In this document: positions 15,763-26,233 of the stretch, piece by piece
How positions within the stretch are numbered: position 1 is the stretch's first letter
Layout of the letters: every line of letters begins with the position of its first letter
Source: Planctomycetota bacterium
GTDB lineage: Bacteria > Planctomycetota > Phycisphaerae > Phycisphaerales > UBA1924
Direction of reading: 5' to 3'
Assembly (NCBI GenBank): GCA_024276195.1
Contig: JAJRXR010000014.1
Span: forward strand, 1-64,000
Length of the DNA stretch: 64,000 bases
Notes under the pieces: model-generated
The model's input: the letters and a program-made list of their open reading frames with translations, nothing else
The model's database searches: none
What the model was told of the DNA's origin: nothing
Translations under genes and position numbers: made by a program

Positions 15763-18700
15763 GTGGATCTGATCGACCACATCAGCAAGGACGCGTGCGC
15801 GCGCGCGCTCATCGGCGCTGTGCGCGACGGGCGGCGTGTGGTCGCCACGGGCAGCGTGGGCTCGTCAACGGCGCTGGTGAGCGCCGCGATCAGCGAGGCG
15901 CTGGCGTGCCCGGTGGTGCTGGTTGTTGCGCACGCCGACGAGGGCGAGGAGAGCTGCGACGAGCTCAACGCCCTGCGCCCGGGGCTGGCCAGGTGGGCGC
16001 CGCCGATGGAGTCCACCCCCGGGGCGGGCGGGGTGGGGGCCGAGCAGTTCGCCGAGCGGGCGGCGCTGGTGCGCGCGCTCGCTGCCGATCCTGCGCCCGA
16101 TCGCGCCGGGGTATTGGTCTTGCCGATCGCGGCGCTCATGCAGCGCGTCCCCAGGCCCGAGGGGCTCGGGGATCTGCTGCTGAGCATCGGCGCGGGCGAC
16201 GAGATCGATCCGTCGAGGCTCGCCGCCTGGCTGGGCGACGCGGGGTACCGGAGGCTGGACGCGATCGAGGAGCCGGGCGACTTTGCTATCCGCGGCGGGA
16301 TCCTCGATGTCTTCCCGCCCGCCGCAGTGGGCGGCGCCAACGCCCCGGTTCGACTGGACTTCTTTGGGGACGAGGTCGAACGCCTCACCGAGATTGACCT
16401 CGACACCATGGGCTCGGACCGGAGGCTCGAGCGCGTCGAGCTTGTCGCGATCGACCCCGAACGCCTGCGCATCAGCGACGACGGCGTCAACCTGCTCGAG
16501 CTCGTCCCGCCCGAGGCGGTCGCCGTGCTCAGCGAGACGATGGAGATCGTCGAGCAGGGGCGGGGGTACTACGAGCGTGTGACGGATTCGAGCGGGATCA
16601 TGGGTCCGCCGGCGGTGCTCAAGATTCTCGAAAGCCGCTTCCGTGCGCTCGTGGAGGTCAACCAGTTTTCCGCCGGGGCGAGCGATGCCGATGTCCGGGT
16701 GGCGCTGCCCGTCTCGCCCCTGCCCCCGTTCGAGAAGGACGCGGGCGAGGCGGTGCGCGAGCTTGGGCAGATGGCGGGCGAGGGGCAGGTCGTCGTGACG
16801 TGCCTCAACGACGCGGAGCGAGCCCGCATGAGCGAGCTCGTCGCCCAGCACGCGCCCGATCGCTCGGGCTCGATCCGGCGCGAGGTCGTCTATATCCACC
16901 GGGGGTTTGTCTGGGGCGACGGGGACGAGCGTCTGTCGGTCGTGCCGACGCACGAGCTGTTGCACCGGTACGACACGCGCCGCAAGGCGTCGCGCCTGCG
17001 GGCGGGGCGCGCGATGGACACGTTCCTGGACATGGCTCCCGGGGACTACGTCGTCCACGCGGACCACGGCATCGCCCGGTTCTCCGGGCTGCGGGTTCTG
17101 CGCACGACGACGAAGCGATCCACAAAGAAGGGTGAGAGCGCGCCCGACGCTGAGGAGTACATGACGCTCGAGTTCGCCAAGGATTCGCGCCTGCATGTGC
17201 CGTGCTCGCAGATTGACCTGGTGCAGAAGTACGTCGGCGGGTTCCAGGGCAAGCCGCCATTGTCGCACATGGGCGGGAGCAAGTGGAAGACGCAGAAGGC
17301 CAGGGTCGCCGAGTCGGTGCGCGATCTGGCCAGCGAGCTGCTGCGCGTGCGGGCCGCCCGCGAGCACCTGCCCGGCCTGCGCTACCCGCAGGACACGCCC
17401 TGGCAGGCGGAGTTCGAGGCCGAGTTCCCGTACGAAGAAACCGAGGACCAGCTCGCCTCGATCGCCGAGATCAAGCGGGACATGACCTCCGGGCGCCCGA
17501 TGGACCGCCTGCTGTGCGGCGACGTCGGGTTCGGCAAGACCGAGCTGGCGATTCGCGCGGCCTTCAAGGCCGTCGAGTTCGGCAAGCAGGTCGCCATCCT
17601 CGTCCCCACGACCGTCCTCGCCGAGCAGCACGAGCGGACCTTCCGCGCCCGGTTCGCCGATTACCCGTTCCGGGTCGAGTCGCTCAGCCGCTTCAAGACC
17701 GGCAAAGAGATCAACGCGACGCTCAAGCAGCTCCGCATGGGCGAGGTCGATGTCATCATCGGCACGCACCGCCTGCTCTCCAAGGACGTCAAGTTCGCCG
17801 ACCTGGGCCTGGTCGTGATCGACGAGGAGCAACGATTTGGGGTCGAGCACAAGGAACGCCTTCTGCAGCTGCGCATGACGGTGGATGTGCTGACGCTCAG
17901 CGCGACACCGATCCCGCGGACGCTGCACATGTCGATGCTCGGGCTGCGGGACATCAGTTCGCTGACGACACCCCCCCTGGACCGAAGGGCGATTGTCACC
18001 GAGGTCATCCCGTACAACACGCGCCGGATCGCACAGGCGATCAAGCGAGAGCTGGCGCGAGAGGGGCAGGTGTATTTCGTTCACAACCGGGTCCACAACA
18101 TCCAGACAGTCGCCGACGAGGTGCAGAAGATGGCGCCGGACGCGCGGGTGGTCGTGGGGCACGGGCAGATGGCGCCCAAAGAACTCGAGGCGGTCATGCT
18201 CACGTTCATGCGGCGCGAGGCGGACATCCTCGTCGCGACAACGATCATCGAGTCCGGGATCGACATCGCGTCGGCCAACACCATGGTCATCAACGACGCC
18301 GACCGCTTCGGGCTTGCCGACCTGCACCAGCTCCGCGGGCGCGTCGGGCGATCCAAGCACCGGGCGTACTGCTACCTGCTGCTGCCCGAAGATCGTGTGG
18401 TGAAAGAGGCGGCCAAGAAGCGACTCAAGGCGATCGAGCAGTATTCCATGCTCGGGGCGGGGTTCAAGATCGCGATGCGCGACCTGGAGATCCGCGGCGC
18501 CGGCAATATTCTGGGCGCCGAGCAGTCCGGGCACATCGCGGCAGTCGGGTACGAAATGTTCTGCCGCCTGCTGGACCGCGCCGTGCACGAGCTGACGCGC
18601 ACCGAGGAGCCCGAGCTCGTCGAGCACTGCGTGATCGACATCGGGATCACGGGCCTGATCCCCAAGGCGTACATCCCGAGCGACACGCGGCGGCTCGAGG

Positions 18701-19164
18701 CGTACCGGCGCATCGCGACGGCCGGGAGCGCCACGAAGCTCGATGTCGTCGAGGCCGACCTGACCAGCGCGTACGGCGACATCCCCTCGCCCGTGCGCCG
18801 ATTGATCGAACTCGGCGAGATCCGCGTCGGCGCGGCGCCGCTGGGCATCAGGACAATCACGCGCCGCGACAACGACCTGGTCTTCCTGACCGAGCGCCCG
18901 GAGCCGGTCGCCGAGCGTCTGGCCGGCGCCCAGGGCAGCGTGCGCGTAATCGGCTCGGACCTGGCCCAGACCAACGCCAGGACGCCCTCGGGCACGGCGC
19001 TGGCGGAGGTCTACTGGCGCCCGCCCGCGTCGTACTTCGAGCCCGCCACGCTCGTGCGAGTGCTCGCGACCCGCCTGGCGCCCAAGGACGCGGTGCCCGC
19101 CCCTGCGTCAGCACCATCGTCTCTCTCTCCCTCAACCCCGCCCTCAACATTGACCCGTTCATAA
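15763..19164 (+). CDS. mfd: Transcription-repair coupling factor
   Basis: Mfd removes RNA polymerase stalled at DNA damage and recruits the UvrAB repair machinery. The 1133-residue length is typical. Visible domains in order: the UvrB-homology region (about 1-330, including GDFAIRGGILDVFPP), the RNA-polymerase-interaction CarD-like domain (APGDYVVHADHGIARFSGL, about 426-500), then the superfamily 2 helicase with Walker A GDVGFGKTEL (about 586), DEEQ box VIDEEQRFGVEHKERL and SATPIPRTLHMSMLGLRD. The C-terminal helicase half has ATTIIESGIDIASANTMVI and QLRGRVGRSKHRAYCYLL, then the TRCF domain. It starts at GTG 15763, 6 bases after GAAGGAG. Confidence 0.97.
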   Translation: MDLIDHISKDACARALIGAVRDGRRVVATGSVGSSTALVSAAISEALACPVVLVVAHADEGEESCDELNALRPGLARWAPPMESTPGAGGVGAEQFAERAALVRALAADPAPDRAGVLVLPIAALMQRVPRPEGLGDLLLSIGAGDEIDPSRLAAWLGDAGYRRLDAIEEPGDFAIRGGILDVFPPAAVGGANAPVRLDFFGDEVERLTEIDLDTMGSDRRLERVELVAIDPERLRISDDGVNLLELVPPEAVAVLSETMEIVEQGRGYYERVTDSSGIMGPPAVLKILESRFRALVEVNQFSAGASDADVRVALPVSPLPPFEKDAGEAVRELGQMAGEGQVVVTCLNDAERARMSELVAQHAPDRSGSIRREVVYIHRGFVWGDGDERLSVVPTHELLHRYDTRRKASRLRAGRAMDTFLDMAPGDYVVHADHGIARFSGLRVLRTTTKRSTKKGESAPDAEEYMTLEFAKDSRLHVPCSQIDLVQKYVGGFQGKPPLSHMGGSKWKTQKARVAESVRDLASELLRVRAAREHLPGLRYPQDTPWQAEFEAEFPYEETEDQLASIAEIKRDMTSGRPMDRLLCGDVGFGKTELAIRAAFKAVEFGKQVAILVPTTVLAEQHERTFRARFADYPFRVESLSRFKTGKEINATLKQLRMGEVDVIIGTHRLLSKDVKFADLGLVVIDEEQRFGVEHKERLLQLRMTVDVLTLSATPIPRTLHMSMLGLRDISSLTTPPLDRRAIVTEVIPYNTRRIAQAIKRELAREGQVYFVHNRVHNIQTVADEVQKMAPDARVVVGHGQMAPKELEAVMLTFMRREADILVATTIIESGIDIASANTMVINDADRFGLADLHQLRGRVGRSKHRAYCYLLLPEDRVVKEAAKKRLKAIEQYSMLGAGFKIAMRDLEIRGAGNILGAEQSGHIAAVGYEMFCRLLDRAVHELTRTEEPELVEHCVIDIGITGLIPKAYIPSDTRRLEAYRRIATAGSATKLDVVEADLTSAYGDIPSPVRRLIELGEIRVGAAPLGIRTITRRDNDLVFLTERPEPVAERLAGAQGSVRVIGSDLAQTNARTPSGTALAEVYWRPPASYFEPATLVRVLATRLAPKDAVPAPASAPSSLSPSTPPSTLTRS

Positions 19165-19227
19165 CACGAGCACGCCGAGATCGCGTGTATACTCACGTTT
19201 TCACGCACGGAAAGGCGCACACGGACC

Positions 19228-19962
19228 ATGAGCGAGCGCGAAGAACCAGCCGCGGGGCACGACATCGGACACCGCCTCAAGGGGCAGACCAGCTTCGACG
19301 TCGAGTTGCTCGCCCTGCGCCGGCGCATTGTCCGCGAGGCGAGCATGGCGATCGACATGCTCGAGTCGGCCCTGAAAGCCCTCTGGGTTTTGGACGCGGA
19401 GGGCGCCCAGGCGGTGCGCGACCGCGACGACCGGGTGGACCGAGAAGAGGTCGAGATCGAGGCAGAATGCTTCCGCCTGCTGACCCTGCAGCAACCGTTC
19501 GGGGGCGACCTGCGCCAGATCGCGTTCTGTCTCAAGGCCAACAACGACATCGAGCGCGTGGCGGACCACGCAAGCTCGATCGCCAAGCTGACGCTGCGCA
19601 TCGGCTCGCCCACGCCGAGCTGGCCGACGTCGTTGGTGGAGATGGGCGAGCGGGTGCCGCTGATGTGCCACAGCCTGCTGCGCGCGGTCCTGAGCGAAGA
19701 CATCGACGCGGCCCGCGAGATCATCGCCGGCGACACGCTCATCGACCGCCTCGACAAACGCCTGTTCGACGACGTGCTGGCGCTGTTCGACCTCGAGCCC
19801 ACCCGCAAGGCGGACGTGCTGATGATCCACCGGATCGGGCGCGAGCTCGAGCGCGTGGGAGATCTGATGGTCAACATCGCCGAGGACGTGGTCTACCTCG
19901 TGACCGGCGAGATCGTGCGTCACGAGAAGAAGTTCAAGCGCGACAAGAACAGCAGGGCATAA
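19228..19962 (+). CDS. phoU: Phosphate-specific transport regulator PhoU
   Basis: PhoU is a peripheral membrane regulator that dampens the PhoR/PhoB response and controls the Pst phosphate transporter. The 244-residue protein has the usual two-fold three-helix-bundle repeat, with the DDRVDREEVEIEAECFRLLTLQ and GDTLIDRLDKRLFDDV metal-binding motifs in the two halves, and the ending IHRIGRELERVGDLMVNIAEDVVYLVTGE. It starts at ATG 19228, 63 bases after mfd. A TATACT box at 19188-19193 may be its -10 element, but no matching -35 is evident. No pst or pho genes are seen next to it. Confidence 0.93.
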   Translation: MSEREEPAAGHDIGHRLKGQTSFDVELLALRRRIVREASMAIDMLESALKALWVLDAEGAQAVRDRDDRVDREEVEIEAECFRLLTLQQPFGGDLRQIAFCLKANNDIERVADHASSIAKLTLRIGSPTPSWPTSLVEMGERVPLMCHSLLRAVLSEDIDAAREIIAGDTLIDRLDKRLFDDVLALFDLEPTRKADVLMIHRIGRELERVGDLMVNIAEDVVYLVTGEIVRHEKKFKRDKNSRA

Positions 19963-19996
19963 GGCAACGCGGATCCAGGGGGAGTGGGGGTAAGCC

Positions 19997-20782
19997 GTGT
20001 GGATATTTACATACGCGTTGTTGCTCGTGGCTGTGCTTGTGATCGCGTCCACACTCCTCGGCTGGTTGCGATATCGCTGGCTGGCCGGGATTGGATGCGT
20101 TCTTGCCCTTGTCATCCTCGTCGGCTCGGTGGCCGTGTACTTCGGCGCCTCGGTGTCCCCAACATGGATCTTGATTGAGCGAAGCGCCTACGGCGACATA
20201 AAAGCTCTCGTGGAGCTGAACCGCCGCATGGAGAGCGGAGCGATTCAGCAGCACGAGCTCCAGCGAGTGTTCGAGATCGGCCTCGACGTCCAAGGCGATG
20301 CCTCCGCAGCATGGACCGCCGAGTGGGGCGAGTTCATGGCGCGAGCGATCGCATCAGGAAACATCGAAGCTCCACTCATCTCGCGCTTTCTGATGCAGGG
20401 CATTGCAGTCTCATTTCGTCACAGCCCCGATCCGGCACAGCCGGGCTCGTTCGTGTTTGCCGTTCAGTACTCGGAGTACCGGACCGGTGATCCAACGTGG
20501 AAAAACGGGAAGCACTGGATTCGCTTGGAGTTCGTTGACATCGCGGTCGCAGACCAACATGTCACGATCGAGGCATGGGGAAGTGGGCCCATGGGCAACC
20601 ACGGCGCGGGGATTTTCACGAAGATGATCACACTTGGACCGGAGATCCCGCCCGGCGAGTACCCCGCGACTGCTCGGTTCAGAGTGAGTCTTTTTGCTTC
20701 CGAGGATGGCTTTGACTTGGGCGCCGACCCGATCGCCTCAGTGACCCACGAGCTCGAGTGTGTTGTTGATCTAGACCCCTGA
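19997..20782 (+). CDS. Membrane protein of unknown function
   Basis: This 261-residue protein starts at GTG 19997. Two N-terminal membrane helices (about 3-22 and 27-50) are followed by a soluble domain. The soluble part is beta-rich toward the end (DQHVTIEAWGSGPMGNHGAG) and has a helical block before it. No known motif is visible. Base composition looks lower in GC than the neighbours, with more A/T-ending codons (ATA, TCA, ACA), which could mean recent arrival or relaxed selection. It is convergent with the 16S rRNA unit, whose terminator lies about 20 bases past its stop. Confidence 0.6.
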   Translation: MWIFTYALLLVAVLVIASTLLGWLRYRWLAGIGCVLALVILVGSVAVYFGASVSPTWILIERSAYGDIKALVELNRRMESGAIQQHELQRVFEIGLDVQGDASAAWTAEWGEFMARAIASGNIEAPLISRFLMQGIAVSFRHSPDPAQPGSFVFAVQYSEYRTGDPTWKNGKHWIRLEFVDIAVADQHVTIEAWGSGPMGNHGAGIFTKMITLGPEIPPGEYPATARFRVSLFASEDGFDLGADPIASVTHELECVVDLDP

Positions 20783-20805
20783 CCTAGTCGATCGCGACGG
20801 AGAAT

Positions 20806-20842
20806 GCAAAAACAACAACGCCCGCTTCCAGGGGAAGCGGGC
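20806..20842 (-). terminator. Intrinsic terminator of the 16S rRNA unit
   Basis: On the minus strand a perfect 10-bp GC-rich stem (arms 20833-20842 and 20820-20829, loop of 3) is followed by a T-rich run ending near 20806. It lies about 200 bases after the 3' end of 16S rRNA and leaves no room for 23S or 5S genes. Confidence 0.85.
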
Positions 20843-22531
<1,689 letters not shown>

Positions 22532-23002
22532 AATTCCTTTGCGGTGACTCCTGCAACCTTGGCTGCACTCGTCGATGCGTCGGATTGAAGTGATCCGGCC
22601 ACCCCGTTCGTGCCACTCCCCTCTCGATGCCTTTCGACATCGACAAGATCAGCATGGGCGTAACGAGGCCGGTCTTCACAATACGGATTGCTCCGCACTA
22701 TGCCCCGCCCAGCAACGGGCGAGGTCGATTCAAACACTCATTTGGATGATTATGCCCACACATGGGTATGTGTGGGCAAGGGCTGATCCAAGCACAAGAA
22801 TGTCTGAAGCCATCAGAGCTGTGAAACCCTGATCCAGCTTCTTGAACGACGCTGACTGTCCCGCCAAGGACCCGGTATGCACCGGTTGTCAACGCCGCAC
22901 ATTCTTGCGGTGGACCCAACTGTTCACTTGTCAAGGTGGCCCCGAAGGCCCCGGCGTCCGCCGATGCCCCCGGTTGTCCGTCGCTTCCCCTTCGGTCAGC
23001 GG
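22532..23002 (-). other. 16S rRNA leader with the 5' half of the processing stem
   Basis: This long non-coding leader runs from the predicted start near 23003 to mature 16S. It contains 22912-22936, which pairs with the trailer, and an additional 11-base pairing segment at 22898-22908. A perfect 11-bp hairpin with a 4-base loop lies at 22753-22778. No open frame here looks coding. A clear boxA-type antitermination signal was not found. Confidence 0.7.
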
Positions 23003-23009
23003 CGAGGCG

Positions 23010-23037
23010 AGTGTAGCGCACCCTCCCGGGGAGTCAA
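23010..23037 (-). promoter_or_regulatory. Promoter of the 16S rRNA unit
   Basis: On the minus strand a -35 TTGACT (23037-23032) and a -10 TACACT (23015-23010) are 16 bases apart, close to the sigma-70 consensus. The predicted start near 23003 places both arms of the processing stem within the transcript. The comF stop codon TGA (23036-23034) lies within the -35 hexamer. Confidence 0.75.
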
Positions 23038-23996
23038 TCTTCGCCAGAAAAAGACTGCCGATCTTTCCCCCCCGCCCCATCCTCCAGCCCCGCCTGAGCC
23101 GAACTTATTCCGTCCACCCCCGCCCTCCCCTGGCGGTCCGCCCCATCACCTACCCCCGCGACGCACGCCCAGATCCGCCCGCGGTCCACACCCAGGGCCT
23201 GGACGCATCGGCACGCCGCCCGCATCGTCGCCCCAGTTGTCCGAACATCATCCAGCACGACCACAACCCCCTCCTCCGGCGCCCGACGCCCGCGCCGCAC
23301 TCCGATCGACCCGCGAACATTCGCCTCCCGCTGGCTCGTCGGCACGCTGAGCTGGCTCGGGCGGTGCGATCGTCTCAGCAGCGGCGTCACAGTCAGCCCC
23401 GAGCGACTGGAAACGCCCCCGGCGAGGACCGCCGTGTGGTCCACGCCCCGCTGCAGACGCCGGCGCGTCGAGATCGGGACCGGGACGACGACCCCCGCCC
23501 CCGGCTCATGCCCCTGCGCTTGCAGTTCAGCGTTCAGGCGCAGCCCCAGCAATCGCCCCAGCTCGCCTCCCACACCCCGCCTGGCCCGGAACTTGAGCTC
23601 GAGAATGGCGCTGCGCACCAGCCCGTCGTAGGCGCCCAGTCGGACGAATCGGTTCCAGGGCGGGCGCGAGCCTCGGCAGGTGGCGCACCCGGTGTCATCG
23701 ACCTCGTGCTCGCCGACGGATTCGGCGCAGCGCCAGCAGGCCCTGCCTGCGGGCTCAGGCCTCCACACGAGCTGAGCGGCCCGGGCTTCGAGCGAGCATG
23801 TCCCGCCCCCGAGCAGAACCCGCTCGAGCTCGCCGATGGTCCGCCCAAAGCGCGTCGCCTCTCGGGGCCAGGACGCATCAAGCCAGTGGGGGGGCTCAAA
23901 TGGCGCCAGCGATTGTGGTGCATTTGGCTTGGGGGGCGCGGGCGGGCCTGGGGGCCAGACGAACCGCTCGGAAGGATCAGCCCCCCGGGCGCTCAC
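23034..23996 (-). CDS. ComF-family phosphoribosyltransferase-like protein
   Basis: This 320-residue protein is read from GTG 23996, which overlaps the mcsB stop as GTGA. It has the ComF layout: a Cys-rich segment (CWRCAESVGEHEVDDTGCATC) that probably binds zinc, AYDGLVRSAILELKFRARR, then the type I PRTase core VVVPVPISTRRRLQRGVDH, REANVRGSIGV and the PRPP loop VVVVLDDVRTTGATM. ComF proteins are needed for DNA uptake in some bacteria, but their reaction is not settled. The first 80 residues are Pro/Arg-rich and could be an extension or a wrongly included leader. It is the third gene of mcsA-mcsB-comF. Its stop lies inside the rRNA promoter. Confidence 0.82.
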   Translation of the reverse strand: MSARGADPSERFVWPPGPPAPPKPNAPQSLAPFEPPHWLDASWPREATRFGRTIGELERVLLGGGTCSLEARAAQLVWRPEPAGRACWRCAESVGEHEVDDTGCATCRGSRPPWNRFVRLGAYDGLVRSAILELKFRARRGVGGELGRLLGLRLNAELQAQGHEPGAGVVVPVPISTRRRLQRGVDHTAVLAGGVSSRSGLTVTPLLRRSHRPSQLSVPTSQREANVRGSIGVRRGRRAPEEGVVVVLDDVRTTGATMRAACRCVQALGVDRGRIWACVAGVGDGADRQGRAGVDGISSAQAGLEDGAGGKDRQSFSGED

Positions 23997-25096
23997 GCTC
24001 CACCGAGGGTCTTGCGCACGAGCGCCGCCCGCTCGATCCGGCGCTCTTGCTGGGTCAGCTCGCGCGACGCCGAGCATTGCAGGTGCGCCTGCTGAACCTG
24101 GAGCATCAGCGCGTTGACGCTGTGCTGCTCGACGCCCTCGACCAGCCCGAGCAGCACGCCCAGGCGCACATGGCTGAGCAGCTGCATGGATTCTTCCACG
24201 CCCAGCAGGCGGGCCGTGCGGAGCACGCCCAAGGCCCGGTTGGTTGTGTCGTCGGTCGTGGGGCGTCGTTTTTCGAGCAGCGTCCGGCGCGCGTGGCGCT
24301 CGTAATCAATAATCCGCGGCACGATCTCCCGCTCGAGCTCGTGCACCAGCACATGCTCGCTCTTGCCCAGCGTGGTCTGGTTCGAGACCTGGTACAGATC
24401 GCCCGCAGCCTCGGAGCCCTCGCCGTAAAACCCGCGCACCGCCAGCGACATGTCCTCGGCCGCCCGCTTGACCCGCTCGATCTCGCCCGTGAGCTTCAGG
24501 CCCGGCAGGTGGAGCATGACCGAGAAGCGGATGCCGGTGCCCACGTTCGTCGGGCACGCCGTCAGGTACCCGAACCTCGGGTGGAAGGCGTAGTCGAGCC
24601 CGAGTTCGAGCGCGTCGTCGATCTGATCGATCTGCTCGAGCAGCTCGGACAGCGCCAGGCCCGAGCGGATGACCTGGATGCGGAGCTGGTCCTCCTCGTT
24701 GACCATGACCGCGACGCGCTCGCTGGGCAGCCCGATGGCCACGCCCCGGGGCTGGTCGGCCCCGCCCCGACCCGTCGAGAGCTTCCCTCGCGCGTGCTGG
24801 CGGCTGATCAGATGCCGCTCGACGAGCACCTGACGCTCGTGCTTGTCCACCTCGTGCAGATCGACCCACATCACGCTCTGTGCGCCCGAGGCCCGCTTGA
24901 ACTCATCGCTGAGCACACGCCTGCGGCACGGGTCCAGCACCTGCACGCGGTCCTCGCTCGAGGCCTTCGTCATAAACGGGAAGCCCGCCAGGTTCCTGGC
25001 GATGCGCGCCCGCGACGACAGCACGACGTCGCTCGCCTCGCCCTCGCCGCGCAGCCACTCGGCCCCGCCCTCCCATCTCGCGCTCGGCGGGATCAC
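23993..25096 (-). CDS. mcsB: Protein-arginine kinase McsB
   Basis: McsB phosphorylates arginine residues, marking proteins for ClpCP degradation in Firmicutes. The 367-residue protein has the phosphagen-kinase fold motifs: VVLSSRARIARNLAGFPF (about 24-41), VNEEDQLRIQVIRSG (equivalent to NEEDH..R) and CPTNVGTGIRFSVMLHLP, the catalytic cysteine loop. The C-terminal allosteric motif of Bacillus-type McsB (RDxxRA) reads RRIERA here, so the phosphoarginine pocket may differ. It overlaps mcsA by 4 bases and comF by 4 bases, so the three genes are probably translated together. No clpC or ctsR is adjacent. Confidence 0.93.
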   Translation of the reverse strand: MIPPSARWEGGAEWLRGEGEASDVVLSSRARIARNLAGFPFMTKASSEDRVQVLDPCRRRVLSDEFKRASGAQSVMWVDLHEVDKHERQVLVERHLISRQHARGKLSTGRGGADQPRGVAIGLPSERVAVMVNEEDQLRIQVIRSGLALSELLEQIDQIDDALELGLDYAFHPRFGYLTACPTNVGTGIRFSVMLHLPGLKLTGEIERVKRAAEDMSLAVRGFYGEGSEAAGDLYQVSNQTTLGKSEHVLVHELEREIVPRIIDYERHARRTLLEKRRPTTDDTTNRALGVLRTARLLGVEESMQLLSHVRLGVLLGLVEGVEQHSVNALMLQVQQAHLQCSASRELTQQERRIERAALVRKTLGGA

Positions 25097-25716
25097 GCCT
25101 GCGACCCTTCACCGTGGGCGTCGTCGCCATCAACCTCTTCGCCCGCGTCCTGCTGGACCGTCGCGACCCGGCGCATCTCGTCACGAAGCTGGGCGGCCCG
25201 CTCGTACTGCTCACGCTCGACCGCGTCGGTGAGCTGCTTGCGCAGCGTCCCGAGACGCTCGGCCCGCTCGTGCGCATCGCCCAGCAGACGCGCGACATCG
25301 CCCTTGCTCCGCCCGGAATCGAGCGCACGGCGCGGGGTCTTGCCCACGTGGCAGACGCCGCCCTCGTGGGCGCGCTCGATCAGCGGCGCCAGCAGATCCT
25401 CGAACGCGTCGTAGCACCCCGGGCACCCGAGCAGCCCGCCCTGGCGGAACTCACGCACCGTCAAGGCGCAGCTCGGGCAGACGGTCGTCGCGGGCGTGCG
25501 CCGCTGCTCGGACTCGTCGCCCGGGTGTGCGCCGGGCTGGACGCCGGGCGAGACCATGTACTTGCTGATGAGCTCGCTGATGGGCAGGTTCGACGAGGGC
25601 TCGATCTCCGACGCCTGCGCGCACACCTCGCACAGGTGCTTCTCGATCTTCGACCCGCCCTTGATCAGGACCTCGTGGATCGTCGCCTCGCGTTGACCGC
25701 AGCTCTCGCACAGCAC
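25093..25716 (-). CDS. mcsA: McsA-like zinc-finger protein with UVR domain (McsB activator)
   Basis: This 207-residue protein starts at ATG 25716. Two zinc-binding Cys pairs at the start (CESCGQ near 3-6 and CEVCAQ near 29-32) and two more in the middle (CPSCALTVREFRQGGLLGCPGC, about 80-101) match McsA. The C-terminus has a UvrB/UvrC-type motif (LRKQLTDAVEREQYERAAQLRDEMRR). McsA activates the arginine kinase McsB. It is the first gene of the operon, and the rpmB terminator lies just upstream, so the operon must have its own promoter within the short 25717-25772 interval, or depend on read-through. Confidence 0.9.
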   Translation of the reverse strand: MLCESCGQREATIHEVLIKGGSKIEKHLCEVCAQASEIEPSSNLPISELISKYMVSPGVQPGAHPGDESEQRRTPATTVCPSCALTVREFRQGGLLGCPGCYDAFEDLLAPLIERAHEGGVCHVGKTPRRALDSGRSKGDVARLLGDAHERAERLGTLRKQLTDAVEREQYERAAQLRDEMRRVATVQQDAGEEVDGDDAHGEGSQA

Positions 25717-25772
25717 CGGGCGCCTCCCTCACAGCTCGCCCAATCGTACCCGCCCGCGCCGTTGGGCAGGGC

Positions 25773-25805
25773 GCAAAGAAAGACCCACGCCGATGAAAGC
25801 GTGGG
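25773..25805 (-). terminator. Intrinsic terminator after rpmB
   Basis: A perfect 7-bp stem (CCCACGC arms at 25784-25790 and 25799-25805, 8-base loop) is followed on the minus strand by TCTTTCTTTG. It lies 28 bases after the rpmB stop. Confidence 0.75.
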
Positions 25806-25833
25806 CCCGATGATGATCCGGTGTGCTGTCCGC

Positions 25834-26115
25834 TCAGGCCTTCTGCTGGCGGGTGTACCCGTACTTGCGCTTGAGCGGCTTGATCACGAGCCCCGAGCGG
25901 ATCGCGCTCGTCGAGGCGTAGACGCGCTTGACGCTTGTCTTGCCGTTCGCGTCGGTGAGCAGGACGTTGACCTTCTGCAGGTTGGGCTTGAACTTGCGGC
26001 TCGAGATGCCGGTTGTCTTCAGGCCGAAACCGCCCTTCTTGACCTTCTGACCGCCGTGCGCGATCTTCCGTCCAAAGGTCGTTTTTTTGCCCGTGAAATG
26101 GCACTCGTACGGCAT
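25834..26115 (-). CDS. rpmB: 50S ribosomal protein L28
   Basis: bL28 is a small large-subunit protein. The 93-residue product starts MPYECHFTGKKTTFGRKIAHGG at ATG 26115 and contains SRKFKPNLQKVNV and the basic end KPLKRKYGYTRQQKA. It is longer than the usual 62-78 residues, with extra length in the middle and the tail. The gene is a single-gene unit with its own promoter and terminator; rpmG, its usual neighbour, is absent. Confidence 0.95.
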   Translation of the reverse strand: MPYECHFTGKKTTFGRKIAHGGQKVKKGGFGLKTTGISSRKFKPNLQKVNVLLTDANGKTSVKRVYASTSAIRSGLVIKPLKRKYGYTRQQKA

Positions 26116-26204
26116 CGGAAATCTCCAAACCCGCCCGGACGCTCTCCCGGGACAGGCCCCAATCCTAGGCGCCCGACCCCCCGGGGCAAGTCCCGGCGCC
26201 CTCG

Positions 26205-26232
26205 AATATACAAATAGAACACGAACAAACAA
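26205..26232 (-). promoter_or_regulatory. Probable rpmB promoter
   Basis: In an AT-rich patch, TTGTTT (26232-26227) and TATATT (26210-26205) are 16 bases apart on the minus strand. This predicts a start near 26198 and a leader of about 83 nucleotides before the rpmB ATG. Confidence 0.65.
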
Positions 26233-26233
26233 C

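Noticed and set aside
15865..18627. A 920-residue open frame on the minus strand opposite mfd
   Set aside because: It lies fully opposite a complete, well-recognised mfd. High GC makes long antisense frames common, and its residues are Arg/His/Asp-rich with no domain.
17283..20042. A 919-residue plus-strand frame overlapping mfd and phoU
   Set aside because: It is out of frame with both genes and is Arg/Gly/Ala-rich, without any motif.
22749..22779. TTGCCC-19-CATAAT on the minus strand across the leader hairpin as the 16S promoter
   Set aside because: The processing stem reaches 22936 and must be transcribed, so the promoter has to lie upstream; 23037-23010 fits better.
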